A DNA stretch of 64,000 nt, taken from assembly GCF_000208745.1 (NCBI RefSeq), contig NC_030858.1, positions 14,230,456 through 14,294,455 of the forward strand. Direction: 5' to 3'. The position numbers and the translations under genes were made by a program. The notes beneath the pieces are model-generated. The model had not been told where the DNA came from. It saw only the letters and a program-made list of their open reading frames with translations, and searched no databases. Below, piece by piece: positions 35,881 through 49,800 of this stretch (positions are counted from its first letter, which is position 1; the number at the start of each line of letters is the position of its first letter). This DNA is from Theobroma cacao. Its lineage: Eukaryota; Streptophyta; Magnoliopsida; Malvales; Malvaceae.

Positions 35881-37669
35881 GAGGATTTGACATAGTTGTA
35901 GTTTTCTGCTTTATGCTTAATTTGTTTGGAACACATAGTTGATGGTGTATTTAGTTTTATTATTAATAATGATTATTCAATGATATTCAATCATAAAGTT
36001 TGTGTGTGTGTGTGAAGAATTAAGACGGGTGTCAATCTTAAGCACAGATTTGGGGTATAAATTGATAGCCTTAAGTTTATATCCTTGACACATAAAATAT
36101 ATTTGAAGATATTTAAGATAGACATATAGGTTTATTAAATAAAATATAAAATATTTCTCTTGTAAGCTTGGGTTGCATAAAATACATAATAAAGTGATTG
36201 ACAAATAAATATAACACATGAAATAGATCATCAAAAAAGTGTTGTTATTCATTGCTACATTACCACATGTACTTCATGTCGATAAGATTGAGTGCTATAT
36301 GTGATTATAATTGGTTATGTTTCTTTATGGATGTAGTTATTGTTATTTTCCTATATTACAAAATTTAATGGATAAAAGGACATTTGCAGTAGTCTCAAGA
36401 ACAATCTATTTTATATTAAGCTTATAAGGTTTTTAGTTGTGTTAGTCTATGAGTCATTTTTAAAGAAACTCTGTTTTCAATTAGATTTTTCTTTTTAATA
36501 ATGAAAGTGTAGACTTATATGATTTTAATTTATTTTGCCTTTTCAAGATCAGGCTAAGTTAATCTATAGTCCTTAATATGATCAAGTGAAATGGATTAGT
36601 GCCCAATATTATATGTGGCTAAATAGTGAGCTTGTATAGAAAACCTTAAATCTTATAATTAGTAGGACTAAAGATTCACTATATAAAAGGTAAGGTTAGG
36701 TCTCCTCTCTTGTTTATAAAAACATTGAAAATCTCATCCATTGGAGAGTTGTTGATAAACAGGAAGATTTTAGTATATTGAATTTTAGGAGTTAATCTAA
36801 CTAGTACTGTTTCCACTTTCAAGTCATGGATCAAAAACTAGATATGTCTTTTGTGTTCTAAATTCAATTATGATAAATCTTGAGTTAAGTATGAATTAAT
36901 TATACATAAAGTAAATCTTTGGTGAAACATGAATTAATTGTACATAAAATTTATCGGAAGTGTCGTAAGATTGGTAGATGAAGGGATATTGAATGGAAAT
37001 TCTTTCCTTCATGTACTTGTCTATTTTTCTGCAATGACCAAAGGAGCAGTCTCTTCTTGCGCTTCAACCATATACCTCGTTTAGTACAGCTGTAAAAGTA
37101 TGCCAAGTAATAAGGTGGAAGAAGAAACCATGGTTATCATTTGTGTTTCAGGTGGATGGGCTTCTTCTGCCCAGGATTGTGAAGTCAAGTTCATGCAGGA
37201 TTGTGACAGTTGGTTACAAAAACGATGCATCGCAATCTTATCTCTTGCTGCGTTGCTTTGTTAGCAGGAACTACTATTAATAGTCCACATCTTTAATCTT
37301 AAAGCAGACAAGAAATGTGAAAGAGCAAGCACTGAAATTAAATGTATTATTAGTAGAACGAAATTGATAACAAGTCTTAAGTAAGGCTCTAGGCCATGAC
37401 AATTTGATGACACTCGTGTCGTACGAGGATTTATGTATCAATTCTGTTCCCAATAGGTCAGAACATGATAAGAAATCTGTGCACAAACACCTACTGGTTT
37501 TGTATCAGTAAACGATATCTCTTAAAGCATGAGGAGAACAAAGTCCATCAATTCAGAAAACTTGGTATATTCATGTAAGGATTTAAAGTTGGATTACACT
37601 TGGTCTAAGGAATATGGGCAGTGAATGGTATTTGAGCTTTACAAAATATGATGTTCCTCATTGTTTCTT
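35881..37669. other. Spacer between copia remnant and NFU gene
   Basis: No gene seen. The left part probably includes the decayed 3' end of the copia element, and a (GT)n run lies at about 36000-36014. The right part, towards 37669, should contain the 3' UTR of the NFU gene, which is on the minus strand. Confidence 0.4.
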
Positions 37670-40040
37670 TCAGTCAAGAAGTTGGACTGCTGCAATAGCA
37701 GGTATTTTTTCCCTCAACTTTTGAGTTAAAGCAACACGGACGGTCATAACGCCAGCTGCAGGCCCACTAAGCCGAACTTTTACAACGTAGTCATTTATCT
37801 GAACAAGCTCAAGTTCCCCACCTCCAGTGCCTACCAGGTACGGTCTAATCTCATCAAGAACCTGCAACACTAAACTGGCTTGAGCTCTTGTTTACTCGTT
37901 TAACTTCTTTCTCCACCACAAAACATTATTAGTTATCAATATATATATCTTCACAAAATAGTTATGCAGGCAATCTGAGACTAATTATGAGTATCTGAAT
38001 AGCATACTGATTGTGGTAGCACGATTTAGCAGTGAAGTGAAAGGGTTTCAAAGAGAAAAATAGTTTATTTTCAGCCAAAATCCAGATTTAACCCTTTGTC
38101 ATGCTTGTCGCTTTTATAAAAAACATTTTGTCATTGAAGCAAACAGTAGATCTTACTGTTTTCTGTCCAAAATCTTTGTTTCAAGCTCTTGACCCCTTGT
38201 TGTGATGAATGTATGCTCCAAGGAAACTTTTAAACAAAAAGCAACTAGCAACTCTACAAAAGTTACAGATTGACAGTTGCTAGTATACTGAACAAGAGCA
38301 TTTAGCTCATTAGTTAATGTATGATTCCCAATCTAAAAAGCAAGATTCGAATCCCCTTCCTCTAATTAAAATAAAATAAAAAAAATAAACTAGCAGAGCA
38401 TAAAAGTCATCTGTCATATTATGTCCATGAGAAATTCACCATTACTTGCAATTTAGAAGCCGCTATTAGTTCTGATGAAGTCATAGAATTTTTTATATGG
38501 TAGTTTGCAATTGGGAGCATGAAAGGCTTTTTAGGGTGATTTATACATGGTTGCCGTCGTTGCTATCTTTCAGCAAGAAGAGTAAACAATTTCTCAGTTC
38601 AAGTTGTCCCATATTTTTCTTCAAAAGTTCCCGTGTGAAGAATCAAGACATGATTATGCTATGAAGAAATGAGAAACAATGACTGAAATACTAAATCATT
38701 AGAGCTTCACTTATCTAACCTTTTCAACGTTTTCTTCATTTAGCTCAAGCCCTGTCTCAGTATCCATGATCTGCTCTACTTCCAGAATTTCCGGAATTTT
38801 ATCTCGGAGGCGTGTTTCAATTCCCATCTTTAGGGTCATTGTTGAGCTTGGACATGAGCCACATGCCCCTTGCAACTTTAATACCACAACAAGGCCATCT
38901 ATTTCGTGCAAAGCCACATTCCCTCCATCAGCCATTAAGCTAGGCCGTACCTCATCCAAAATCTTCTCCACATTCTCCTCAGTCAGTGGAAGGACACAGC
39001 TTGGTGAAACCGCAAGCCCTTTGGCATTGGACATACACAACCTCATTCAGATTTTGTTAATTTTAAAGCTTTGTTGCTGAGCATATTGCGAATGGGAAGA
39101 AGAACACAAATTATACACAAGATTCAACACTCTTGAGGCCAAATGGCTACTGGCCAGTAAAGTCGATCACTTGGTTCCATATCAACTGAGAAAACTAAAA
39201 AGATTATTATTCTTGAACCTCATGTTCTATGTTTCAACACTGCAGAAGGGTTATTGCCAATCTGAATGAAGGTTTTCAGATGATTAAAAGCTTTAAAAAT
39301 TTCCATTTCTTTAAAAATTCCAACATTTTCCATCATGACTAAAAGGATAATTCTTTCTTTATTTCAAATTATGTTCACAAAAAAGAAAAAAAAAAAGATG
39401 TAAAGAAACAGATCTATGCTATGGATTTGTATACTGGCTATTCATTACATGGCCAGCCAGCACACTCCCCTTAAAGAGGACATAACTAATTTACTTCAAA
39501 AGCACCCTAGCTGTGATTGAATGTACAAAATTCATCTATGAATTATACTCAAATATTCTCCATTTGCAGTTCTTACATTTTTTTTCAGGAATACCAGGAT
39601 TAAATGAATTCTCTTAAAAACCCAGTAACATGGCTCAAATATTAACTCCAAAGGAGAGAAATTGCATTACAGTTACCTCTTTGTTTCCTCCGAGAACGGC
39701 GTGAATTATACCAAAGAAAATGTCTGCTGTGAAATTGACCTCCGAGGAAAGCATTGTTCTTTGAGGTGAAACCACGTGAACCTGAAATGGGGTTCTGAAG
39801 TTAAAAACAGCAGCACTGTCAGCCATGATCAGTTACAATAAAAACTCACCAAAGATTGCGTTAAAGACTTTATAAGCTTACAAGCAAAGCACCGTCCATG
39901 AAACTGTAAGAAATTAAGGACTTGAATAGCACCTTTAGGAGTGATAAACATGGAGATAAGGCTTCTTTAGATGAAGAGAGGCATGCTGCGATTGGTCTTG
40001 CTTTGAGTGCTGCTTGTGTCTGTACAAAGATTGCGCTCAT
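37670..40040 (-). CDS. NFU3: Plastid NFU-domain Fe-S scaffold protein, four exons
   Basis: Exons in transcription order are 40040-39882, 39794-39677, 39018-38720 and 37861-37670. They join in phase to 255 codons plus stop. Residues 1 to about 92 are Ser/Arg-rich and look like a chloroplast transit peptide. NFU domain 1 starts near residue 101 ('[20 protein letters not shown]') and holds the cluster-binding CxxC at C145/C148 ('GACGSCPSS'). A second NFU-like domain (about 185-255, '[20 protein letters not shown]') lacks that cysteine pair, as in plastid NFU1-3. These proteins carry Fe-S clusters for plastid targets such as photosystem I. Wording such as '[15 protein letters not shown]' is, from memory, closest to Arabidopsis NFU3, so the symbol is by resemblance. 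The donor at 39881-39880 (GTAAGC) is strong. The exon-3 acceptor (…CCAAAG at 39019) is weak but is the only one I found that keeps the frame. The frame is also open upstream to 40301, which I take as leader. Confidence 0.92.
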
Positions 40041-40312
40041 TTCTGGCTTTTTATTTATTCTATAATTAATAGAAATGAAACCCCATTTGAAAAGAAGTGG
40101 GAATTCTCCAACAGGGTTTAACAGACCATAATAATATTTACTTACATTAAAGTCTATCTCTGATGCTTGTGCAGTAGTTTTTGATTGGCTATCGAAGATG
40201 ATAAAAGATATCAGCCAACAATGCCCAAAGGCTTCTTTGTGGATAGGAGTGGTTGTTGGCACTACCGTGCAATTACCTACAATACGAATGCCTCGTGGCA
40301 TTGAAAATCACC
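40041..40312 (-). promoter_or_regulatory. Promoter and leader region of the NFU gene
   Basis: Only about 270 bp separate the chosen start codon (40040) from the first unit of the tandem array. It must hold the 5' leader and, if the array did not supply it, the core promoter. AT-rich 'tctattaattatagaataaa' (minus strand) lies about 30 bp before the ATG. No motif is decisive. Confidence 0.45.
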
Positions 40313-43298
40313 ATAAATTGAAATTATTATTGCCTTCTTTTTTTTTTAAAGTTAATTAATTATATATTTGATATCGAAATTGTAAGGAAATTGTTGATTT
40401 AATATTTAAAGAAAAAATTCTACAAATTAAGACATTTAAAATCATGAAAATTTATTAATTAATTGATATATTATTTAATTTATAAATTAATAATTTATTA
40501 ATTTATACATTAATTAATAAAAAATTAATTTATCAATGTATTTTCTTTTTTCAAAACATTGAATGCAATACATGTATCATAATGTGATTATATGAATATT
40601 ATCTAATTATCGAATTATAAATTATCATTATTCGAGTCGAGTAATTTATTGAAAATGTCGTGAGAAATGATAAAGAAGATAAATTGAAAACGATAGTTCT
40701 GTACTGGACCCTATCTCACATAAAGATGCGCTCAAAGCAACAATTATATTATTTAATTTTCTCTTGGAATACGAGAACATTATACCAAAACTTCTTAATG
40801 CACTCAGAAAAGTTAGAGATGAGGTCCAAACAGATATCAATTTCAAGAAGAAACAAATAACACTAGTCATATTTTACAAATGTCTCCTAATTGAGTCTTG
40901 TGTGTGTGTGTGTGTGTATATATTATTTTGATGAATAAGGAGATTATTAATTTATATATCAAGTGAGACCTACGTGTTATTTTTAAAATGTATTATCTTG
41001 TTAATTTAGTGAATTATTAATTTACTACGTTAGTCTCAAATTGGGATCGATCAAAAATATTATTTAATTGCGATAAATTGAAATTATTATTGCCTTCCAA
41101 TTTTCTAAGGTTAATTAATTATATATTTGATATCGAAATTGTAACGAAATTGTTGATTTAATAGTTAAAGAAAAAATTCTACAAATTAAGACATTTGAGA
41201 TCATGAAAATTTATTAATTAATTGATATATTATTTAATTTACAAATTAATAATTTATACATTAATTAATAAAAAATTAATTTATCAATGTATTTTCTTTT
41301 TTCAAAACATTGAACGTAATACATGTATCATGATGTGATTATACGAATATTATCTAATTATTGAATTATAAATTATCATTATTCGAGTGGAGCAAATTAT
41401 TGAAAATGTTGTGGAAATGACAAAGAAGATAAGTTGAAAACGATAGTTCTATACTGGACCTTATCTCACACAAAGATGCAGTCAAAGCAACAATTACATT
41501 ATTTAATTTTCTCTTGCAATACGAGAACACTATATCAGAACTTCTTAATGCACTAAGAAAAGTTAGAGATGAGGTCTAAAAAGACATCAATTTCAAGAAG
41601 AAACAAATAACACTAGAGTCATATTTTACAAATGTCTCCTAATTGAGTCTTGTGTGCATGTGTGTATATATTATTTTGATGTATAAGAAGATTATTAATT
41701 TATATATCAAGTAAGCCCTATGTGTTATTTTTAAAATATAGTATCTTGTTAATTTAGTGAATTATTAATTTACTATGTTGGTCTCAAATTGTGATCGATC
41801 AAAAATATTATTTAATCGTGATAAATTGAAATTATTATTGCCTTCCTATTTTCTAAGGTTAATTAATTATATATTTGATATCGAAATTGTAACAAAATTG
41901 TTGATTTAATATTTAAAGAAAAAATTCTACAAATTAAGACATTTGAGATCATGAAAATTTATTAATCAATTGATATATTATTTAATTTATAAATTAATAA
42001 TTTATACATTAATTATTAAAAAATTAATTTATCAATGTATTTTCTTTTTCCAAAACATTGAACGTAATACATGTATCATAATGTGATTATACGAGTATTA
42101 TTTAATTATCGAATTATAAATTATCATTATTCGAGTCGAGCAAATTATTGAAAATGTCGTGGGAAATGACAAAGAAGATAAGTTGAAAACGATAGTTCTG
42201 TACTGGACCCTATTTCACACAAAGATGCACTCAAAGCAACAATCACATTATTTAATTTTCTCTTGCAATACGAGAACACTATATCAGAACTTCTTAATGC
42301 ACTAAGAAAAGTTAGAGATGAGGTCCAAGGAGACATCAATTTCAAGAAGAAACAAATAACACTAGAATCATATTTTACAAATGTCTCCTAATTGAGTCTT
42401 GTGTGTGTGTGTGTGTATATTATTTTGATATATAAGGAGATTATTAATTTATATATCAAGTGAGACCTATGTGTTATTTTTAAAATGTATTATCTTGTTA
42501 ATTTAGTGAATTATTAATTTCCTACGTTGGTCTCAAATTGGCATCGATCAAAAATATTATTTAATGGTGATAAATTGAAATTGTTATTGCCTTTTTATTT
42601 TCTAAGGTTAATTAATTATATATTTGATATCGAAATTGTAACGAAATTGTTGATTTAATATTTGAAAAAAAATTCTACAAATTAAGACATTTTGGATCAT
42701 GAAAATTTATTAATTAATCGATATATTGTTTAATTTATAAATTAATAAAAAATTAATTTATACATTAATTAATAAAAAATTAATTTATCAATGTATTTTC
42801 TTTTTTCAAAACATTGAACGTAATACTTGTATCATATTGTGATTATACGAATATTATCTAATTATCGAATTATAAATTATCATTATTCGAGACAAGCAAA
42901 TTATTGAGAATGTTGCGGGAAATGACAAAGAAAATGAAGTTGAAAATGATAGTTCTATACTGGACCCTATCTCACACAAAGATGCACTCAAAGCAACAAT
43001 CACATTACTTAATTTTCTCTTGTAATACGAGAACAGTATACTAGAACTTCTTAATGCATTAAGAAAAGTTAGAGATGAGGTCCAAGAAGACATCAATTTC
43101 AAGAAGAAACAAGTAACATTGGAGTCATATTTTACAAAGGTCTTGTAATTGAGTCATGTTTGTGTGTGTGTGTGTGTATTATTTTGATGTATAAGGAGAT
43201 TATTAATTTATATATAAGATGGCATATATGTGTTATTTTTAAAATGTATTATCATATAAATTTAATGAATTATTAATTTACTACATTGGTCTCAAATT
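40313..43298 (+). repeat. Tandem array of four ~750-bp units carrying a transposase C-terminus
   Basis: Units start with 'ataaattgaaattattattg' or a near-identical phrase at 40313, 41073, 41821 and 42570 (periods 760, 748 and 749). The fourth diverges after 'ggtctcaaatt' at 43298. Each has AT-rich flanks, a coding-like core of about 220 bp and a (GT)n microsatellite. The fourth core (about 42899-43150, +) reads 'ISHKDALKATITLLNFLL', stop, 'YENSILELLNALRKVRDEVQ', then 'DINFKKKQVTLESYFTKVL' and stop. In units 1-3 a one-base loss shifts the start of the core. The ending QxxLxxYF fits a PCNA-interaction motif, known at the C-terminus of pogo-type transposases, so I infer a pogo/Tigger-like origin. 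Minus-strand reading frames here are shadows. Confidence 0.75.
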
Positions 43299-43500
43299 TT
43301 ATTAAGTATTAATTTATAGAGATTTTACAATATAACCAAATGTGTGGCTTAGTTAAATATAACTAATAAATATGTGTTTCACGTGTTAAAAAATCACGTC
43401 ATTTTATATTCTTTTTAAAATTTATAATTTAAAGAATAAAAATCTTAGAAATTAAATGAAAAAATAGAGGAATAAAAAATTTGACCAAAAAAGATTCAAA

Positions 43501-43855
43501 TGTTATGGAATATTGACATATCACACCATATTAGACCAATTCAAATTAGAGCAAATTTAATAAATGATAAATGTATTATCCACATTAGAGATATTTCAAG
43601 ATTCATCTACGTGTGAAAATTATCTACGTGATAATATGATATTTATCAAGAAGATAATATAATTTAGAGAAATATCTTATTAGGAGATTGTGATAGCCAT
43701 TGATCTGTTAAGGGCTTTAACTATAACTAAGGGGTAACCCCAACCTCATTTGTAGAACAGTTATTTTTCATTCGAAGCATTGTTTCAAAAATACATAAAG
43801 AGCATTCTCTCAATATCTCTCTTTTCCTCTTGTTTCTATTATTTCTTTTACAACA
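43501..43855 (+). mobile_element. 5' LTR of the copia element, 355 bp
   Basis: It starts TGTTATGGAATATTGACATA, ends TTTTACAACA, and matches the 3' LTR at 52191-52545 along its whole equal length with scattered differences. 'tcaaa' precedes it; 'ttaaa' follows the 3' LTR, an imperfect TSD candidate. Confidence 0.9.
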
Positions 43856-46800
43856 TGTTATCAACCACAATCACCAAAGGAGGTAATTTTCTTAGGTCTT
43901 CATGAACCAATTAGATTTTGATTTTGTATACCGTCCATTGGCTTGAAGTCGACAACGGACCTAGAGCATCCTTTGGCCCTTAAAGCGGAGGTGGGAATTC
44001 GAGAACCCTTGTAGTTGTCATAATTAATTTATGGGTTTATTGTTTTTGCGTAAAATTATGGAAAATATCGAAAAGCCTAAGTTCCACATCCTGGAAGTGA
44101 ATGGAAGCAATTATCTGTCTTGGAGCCCTGATGTGGAAATGCATTTCCAAGGACAAAGCCTTGCTAATGCAATTATTATAAACGGGAAAGCAAATGACAA
44201 AGAAAGGCGAATGCATTGATCTTTATTCACTGTCATTTGCATGAGAGCTTGAAGACTCAATAGTTATTCGTTCGAGACCCTGAGATCCTGTGGACGAGGT
44301 TGAGAAAGAGGTATAATCATACCAAGATAGTTATCCTTCCTCAGGCACAGTATGACTGACAGCATTTCAAGCTACAAGACTTCAAATCAATGTTCGACTA
44401 CAACTCAACCTTATTTAATATTGTTTCTTGGCTAGAGTTATACGGTGTTAAGCTCACTAAATCAGACCTATTAGAGAAAAATTTTTCCACCTTCTATGCT
44501 TCAAATATTGTATTGCAAAATTAATACCAGTTGTGTCAATTTAAGACATACTCATAGTTGATTTCTATCTTCTTGACTGCAAAACAGACTAATGAACCAC
44601 TACTTAAGAACCATGATCTTAGACCTACTAGCTTAAAAGCATTGCTTGAAACAAATGCTAACTCTAGCAAGAGTATAGGCCAATTTAAAGGTTGTGAACA
44701 TAGGCAAAGGCATAACCCACGTAGAGGTGGTGGAAGACTTAACCGCCCTAAGCAATCCAACCTTGCCCGAATCATGGTAAAGGCAAAAACCCATGAAGAA
44801 GCATGATGAAAGTATCTGCCATCACTGTGGCATGGCTGGACATTAGTCTCGTACTTGTCGTACGCCAAAGCACTTTGCTGATTTACACTGGGCATCATTG
44901 ACGGATAAGGACAAGCATGTTGAGACTCAAGCCATTGAGAATTCTATTGATATGACTAACATTGAAGCCAACAATGCCTTCGTTAAGATGACTCCCCTTA
45001 CTTCTATAGAAGTAATAACATCCTTGGAAATCTCTAATTTCTTTTAGGACCTTGATAGCCAGGATAAGGCATCAAAATAATGGACGACAGCCCAGACTTA
45101 GGATTTGAGGATTTTAATGTTTTCCTTTTTTTTTCTTTTCTGAATGTATTACCTTGGGTTGATCGTTTCCAACGAAGAACAATATGGTCATTTAATAAAA
45201 TTATTATGAAATTGATTCCATATTTATTATTTGAAAAATTTTAATTCCATGACTAATTTGAAAATTTTTATGATACATGGCAGCTCAAGTTGTCAATACA
45301 AGTGCAAATGGGAACTACTAAGAAAAATGAAGATGTTTGTTTGCTTGATAGTGCAATGACACATACCATACTTTATGGCAAATATTTTTTTTTTAGTGTG
45401 ACATTGCGTAAGGAAAATGTCCATACAATATCAGGTCCCCATTGAGATTATTGATGGCTTCAAAAATGTCACAGTTGTTCTACCAAATGGCACTACCTTG
45501 CATATCAAGGATGCATTGCTAAGCAGTAGATCAAAAAAGAATCTATTTAGCTTCAAACATGTATGCCATAATGGGTACCATCTTGAGACAATTTATGAGC
45601 AAAATGAGGAATGTATCTGCATCACCTCTTATAAGATAGGCTAAAAGACCATCTATGAGAAGTTAGAAGCTTCAATTATAGGATTGTATTGTGTCATTAT
45701 TAGAGCTATTGAATCTTACTATACCATGTCTTGGGGATTGGTAAATCCTGATGAGTTTGGACTTTGACATGATCACCTAGGTTACTCGAGAGCTATGATG
45801 ATGCGTAGGATAATCAAAAATAATAAAGGACACCTTTTAAAGGATAAAAAGATTTTGTTGTCCAAGGATACCTATATACAAGGAAAGCTCATTACTAAAC
45901 CTTCAATGACAAAGGCTGATCTTGAATCCCCTTCATTCTTACCAAGAATTCAAGGTGATATTTGAGGACCAATACAACCGACAAATGGACTATTCCGATA
46001 TTTTATGGTATTAGTGGACGCTTCCTGCAAATGGTCCCATGTTCGCTTGTTATACACGTAATGTCACCTCTGCACGTTTACTTGCGTAGATTATAAAGCT
46101 CCAAGTACACTTCCATGATTATCCAATCAAAAGCATAAGGATAGGTAATGCTAGTGAATTTACATAAGAGAGCTTTAATACGTATTGTGCTTCACTAGGA
46201 ATTGAGGTTGAGCATACGATTTCACATATTCATACTTAGAATGGATTGATAGAATCCTTGATTAAACTCATCCAATTTATCACTCGTACTCTTTTATTGA
46301 GGACAAAGCTTAACTTTTCAGCATGGGGTCATGTTGTTTTGCATGCGGTGGCACTAATTAGATTGCACTCCACTACTAGCCTCTTGTAATTTCTTATGCA
46401 ATTGGTTCTAGGCTATGAACTAGACATTTCACATTTATTCACTTTTGGTTGTCCTATGCAAGTGCTTGTAGCACCACAAAAAAAAACTAAAATAGGTCCC
46501 CAATGTCGTTTGGGCTTCTATGTTGGTTTTGATTCTCCATCCATTATTAGGTTTTTGGAACCAATGATGGGTGATCTTTTTACTGTCAAATTCGTGGATT
46601 ATCATTTTGATAAGACAGTGTTTCCATAAATTGGGATGCCTAAGGCTTCCATGGTTGAAAAGTAGAAACCAACTGAGAATTTCTCCTAGAATGAGAAAAA
46701 TCTATTCTATTTAGACCCAATAACTTATGAATGTGCAAACGATGTGCAACGTATAATCCATTTACAGGCTATTGCCAATAGACTTTCTGAAATGCCCCCA

Positions 46801-49800
46801 ACTTTGATATGGTGATAAATAAAGTTGATCGAATGCGAATTGAGGCATAATAAGGAACTTTGGGAACCAAAGAGACAAGATAAAAATTTTAAAATAAAAT
46901 AATATTTTATTAAAGAAATAATATTAAAATATTAATATTTAGCCGGATGTCGAAATCAGTCATGAAGAAGGATCATATGGTTGATCCAAGTGGGGGAGAA
47001 GATGTCAAGCCTGACTCTGTAAAATATTTGTCATAACATACATGTGATGGATAGCATGTTTGCATGCTAGGAGAGTCCCGAAAAATTTACAAAAAGTCGG
47101 TATTGTACCTAGAGGTACAATAAAGTTGATTTAAGCCTCGAACTAGATCAAATAGAGAATTTAAGATGAAATTAAGAATTTTAAAGTCCCAGAATAGTTT
47201 AATATGGTGATTTGGAATTTGAGGATCAATTTGGAGTCAAACTAGAAATTTCACTATCTAGAGGTAAAATGATAATTTTGCCACTTGAGGACAAAATGGG
47301 AATTTTGTTTTAAAGATTTTGATCATATTTGACTTATTGGAGTATGATTTGAGGTTGAGAAGTGAAAAATGGTGATCTCGGTATTTTTCAAAACATAGGG
47401 GTAAAATGGTAATTTTGCCACCTTAAGGGCAAAATTGTAATTTTTTACCACCAGAACACTTGTCCAGCACATGGATTTTACCCAATTTTATCATGGATAA
47501 TTGAAGGAATTTATATGGTAGAGAGAGAAACCTTAATAGTTAAGAAATAAAAATGGATCAATGAAATGGTGACACATGGCATATTTATAACCATTAAATA
47601 TTTAACTTTAAAATTAACATAAAATCAGCCCATTTCTCATTCATATGGCCAGCCAAAGAAGAACAAGGAGGAAAGGAAAAAAACGAGAACCCTAGATGAG
47701 AAAATTGAAGAAAAAGTGTGAGATTTCTAGGGATTAAGCTAATAAAGGTAAAATTTCTTGATTTTGACTTGTGATTTACACTACCCATGCTTTCTTTTTC
47801 ATTTTTCATGGTTAGATTTCATGTTTTCATGGTGAATTCATGGCTGGTCAAAATGGGTATGGAGAGAGAAAGATGTTAGATTGATTTGATTTTAAGTTAT
47901 GTTAGTGTTTTTAGTTAGTTTAGTATATTTAGAAATAAAACAATAAGAAAAGAATTCATTTTCTCCATCAACCATCAATGGCCAAATTTTCTAGGGAGGA
48001 TATTGTGGCTGAAATTGATGATATTTTATGATATTTTGGTGATATTTGATGTTTGGTGAGGCTAGAAATTAAATAGAAAATTTTGGTGTGAAAATCTGAA
48101 TTTTTACCTAATGTATAGACATATGTGATTATTGACCTAAGACTGATAAATTGAATCTCATTCGTAGTCACTGAGCTAATTTAGGTATAATTGGAGTGTA
48201 GAAAGTGAAAGAAATTGATTTGGAGTTAAATTGGAGGTTTTAGCTAATTACACCGAGAATAGTGCAAATTAGGTCGAATATGGTATTTAAACGGCTATTC
48301 GGACATTTTGCATCACATTTCGTGCATTCATATAGATTTATAGAGCCTAAAATAGTTTATGATAAATTGACACAATTTATTGAAATTCGTGTCATGTATG
48401 ATGTATAGGTGGTGAGCCCTTTAACAAGGGTAACGAGATTGTGCCCGAAGATCGAGAATAGGAGTATATCGAACTCCTAGTACTATGAGTGACCTTATTA
48501 TCATTTTAACTGTCTAAAGTATGTTTTAATTTGGTTTTGGTGAAATTTTATGAAAATGAGTTAAATAGCAAATTTTAGGTTTTATAAAAAAAAATGAGTT
48601 TAAATAAAAAGATTTTATAAATTGTTTTGGAAACTGAATGATGATTTTGAAAATAGAGTAATTGGAGACCACTAATATGTTGTAAATTTAAGATTGAATT
48701 GATGGCTTATGTTATTGTGTTGGCATGACTGGCTGCGCTGTGTTTTATGAATAGTATGAATTGTTTTATTTTACCCTTGCAGGCTGGGTAGTAATATATT
48801 AGCCCTGTCATGCTGTCAAAATTTTATTGTATGGTGGGTTTAACTTACTGCAGTAGGCGGGTTTCCGTGGACTAGCCTATTAGAGGGGCACGATAAACCC
48901 CGTTATATTTTACCTCGGTTGGAGAGGCGAGTAGGGTAACTCCTGAGGTATGATTTTAGAGTTCATTTCACGCCAAACCACCACGTGAAGGCGAGCTTAG
49001 CCAACGCCAAGGAATGGCTATATTTTCAAAATGAAAACATGTTTTATGCGTACATGACTTTCTAATAGCCTTGGCGAACTCAGTTGGGATAGCCCTCGGC
49101 CAAGGTATCCTAGATAACTGAGCATGATAATAATTTTTGGCATGAGCCAAGCTTTTTAAGAAATTCATAAGCCATATTGATTACTTGATTTAAATAAATT
49201 GATTTCATTTGGTTGAAATAAGTTGAAAAATGATAAATTACAGTTTGATGAAATGTTTTAATAGTCTCCTTTTACTCGCCTTTAGATATTTTAAATGATA
49301 TTTGTTTACTCACTGAAATTTTATAATCTCACCACCCTCCTTTCCATCCATTTCAAGCATCAGGATAGTCGGTAGATAGTTCATTTCATTAAGGATTACA
49401 ATTGGACTGGCATTCTCAAAATATGTAGGTTTATCTCTTTAAATACCTTTGGTCGTTCGTGGGCCCACGTGTCACTGTAAATATAATTTTATACTTTGGT
49501 TATCTGTATTACAATATATATGAATTTATTTTACTTTTTCGCTGTAAAAATTAATAATGCAGTGTTCTAAAAATATTGTTTTATGAGAAAATTGAATATT
49601 TTATTCTATATCTTTATTATATTCAAATAGTTATAATTTTATTTTAAATGAAAGTTTTAGATGTTTAAATTTATTTTTGATTATGAATTATGTGTTTTAT
49701 ACTTGCATACTACATTTGTAATTGGTTTCAAAACTTTTGAGAAAAAATTACCAAAATGCCCATGTGAGACATAAATAATTTTTTTATTGATTTCAGTTGG

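Noticed and set aside
40041..40301. In-frame N-terminal extension of the NFU first exon to an ATG at 40301
   Set aside because: It would add 87 residues unlike a transit peptide; the ATG at 40040 gives a typical plastid targeting sequence and a usual family length.
42854..43102. Minus-strand frames of 66-82 codons repeated in the tandem array (also 40646-40870 and 42145-42345)
   Set aside because: They are shadows of the plus-strand transposase-like core, which ends in a recognisable KKQxTLESYF tail and a stop.
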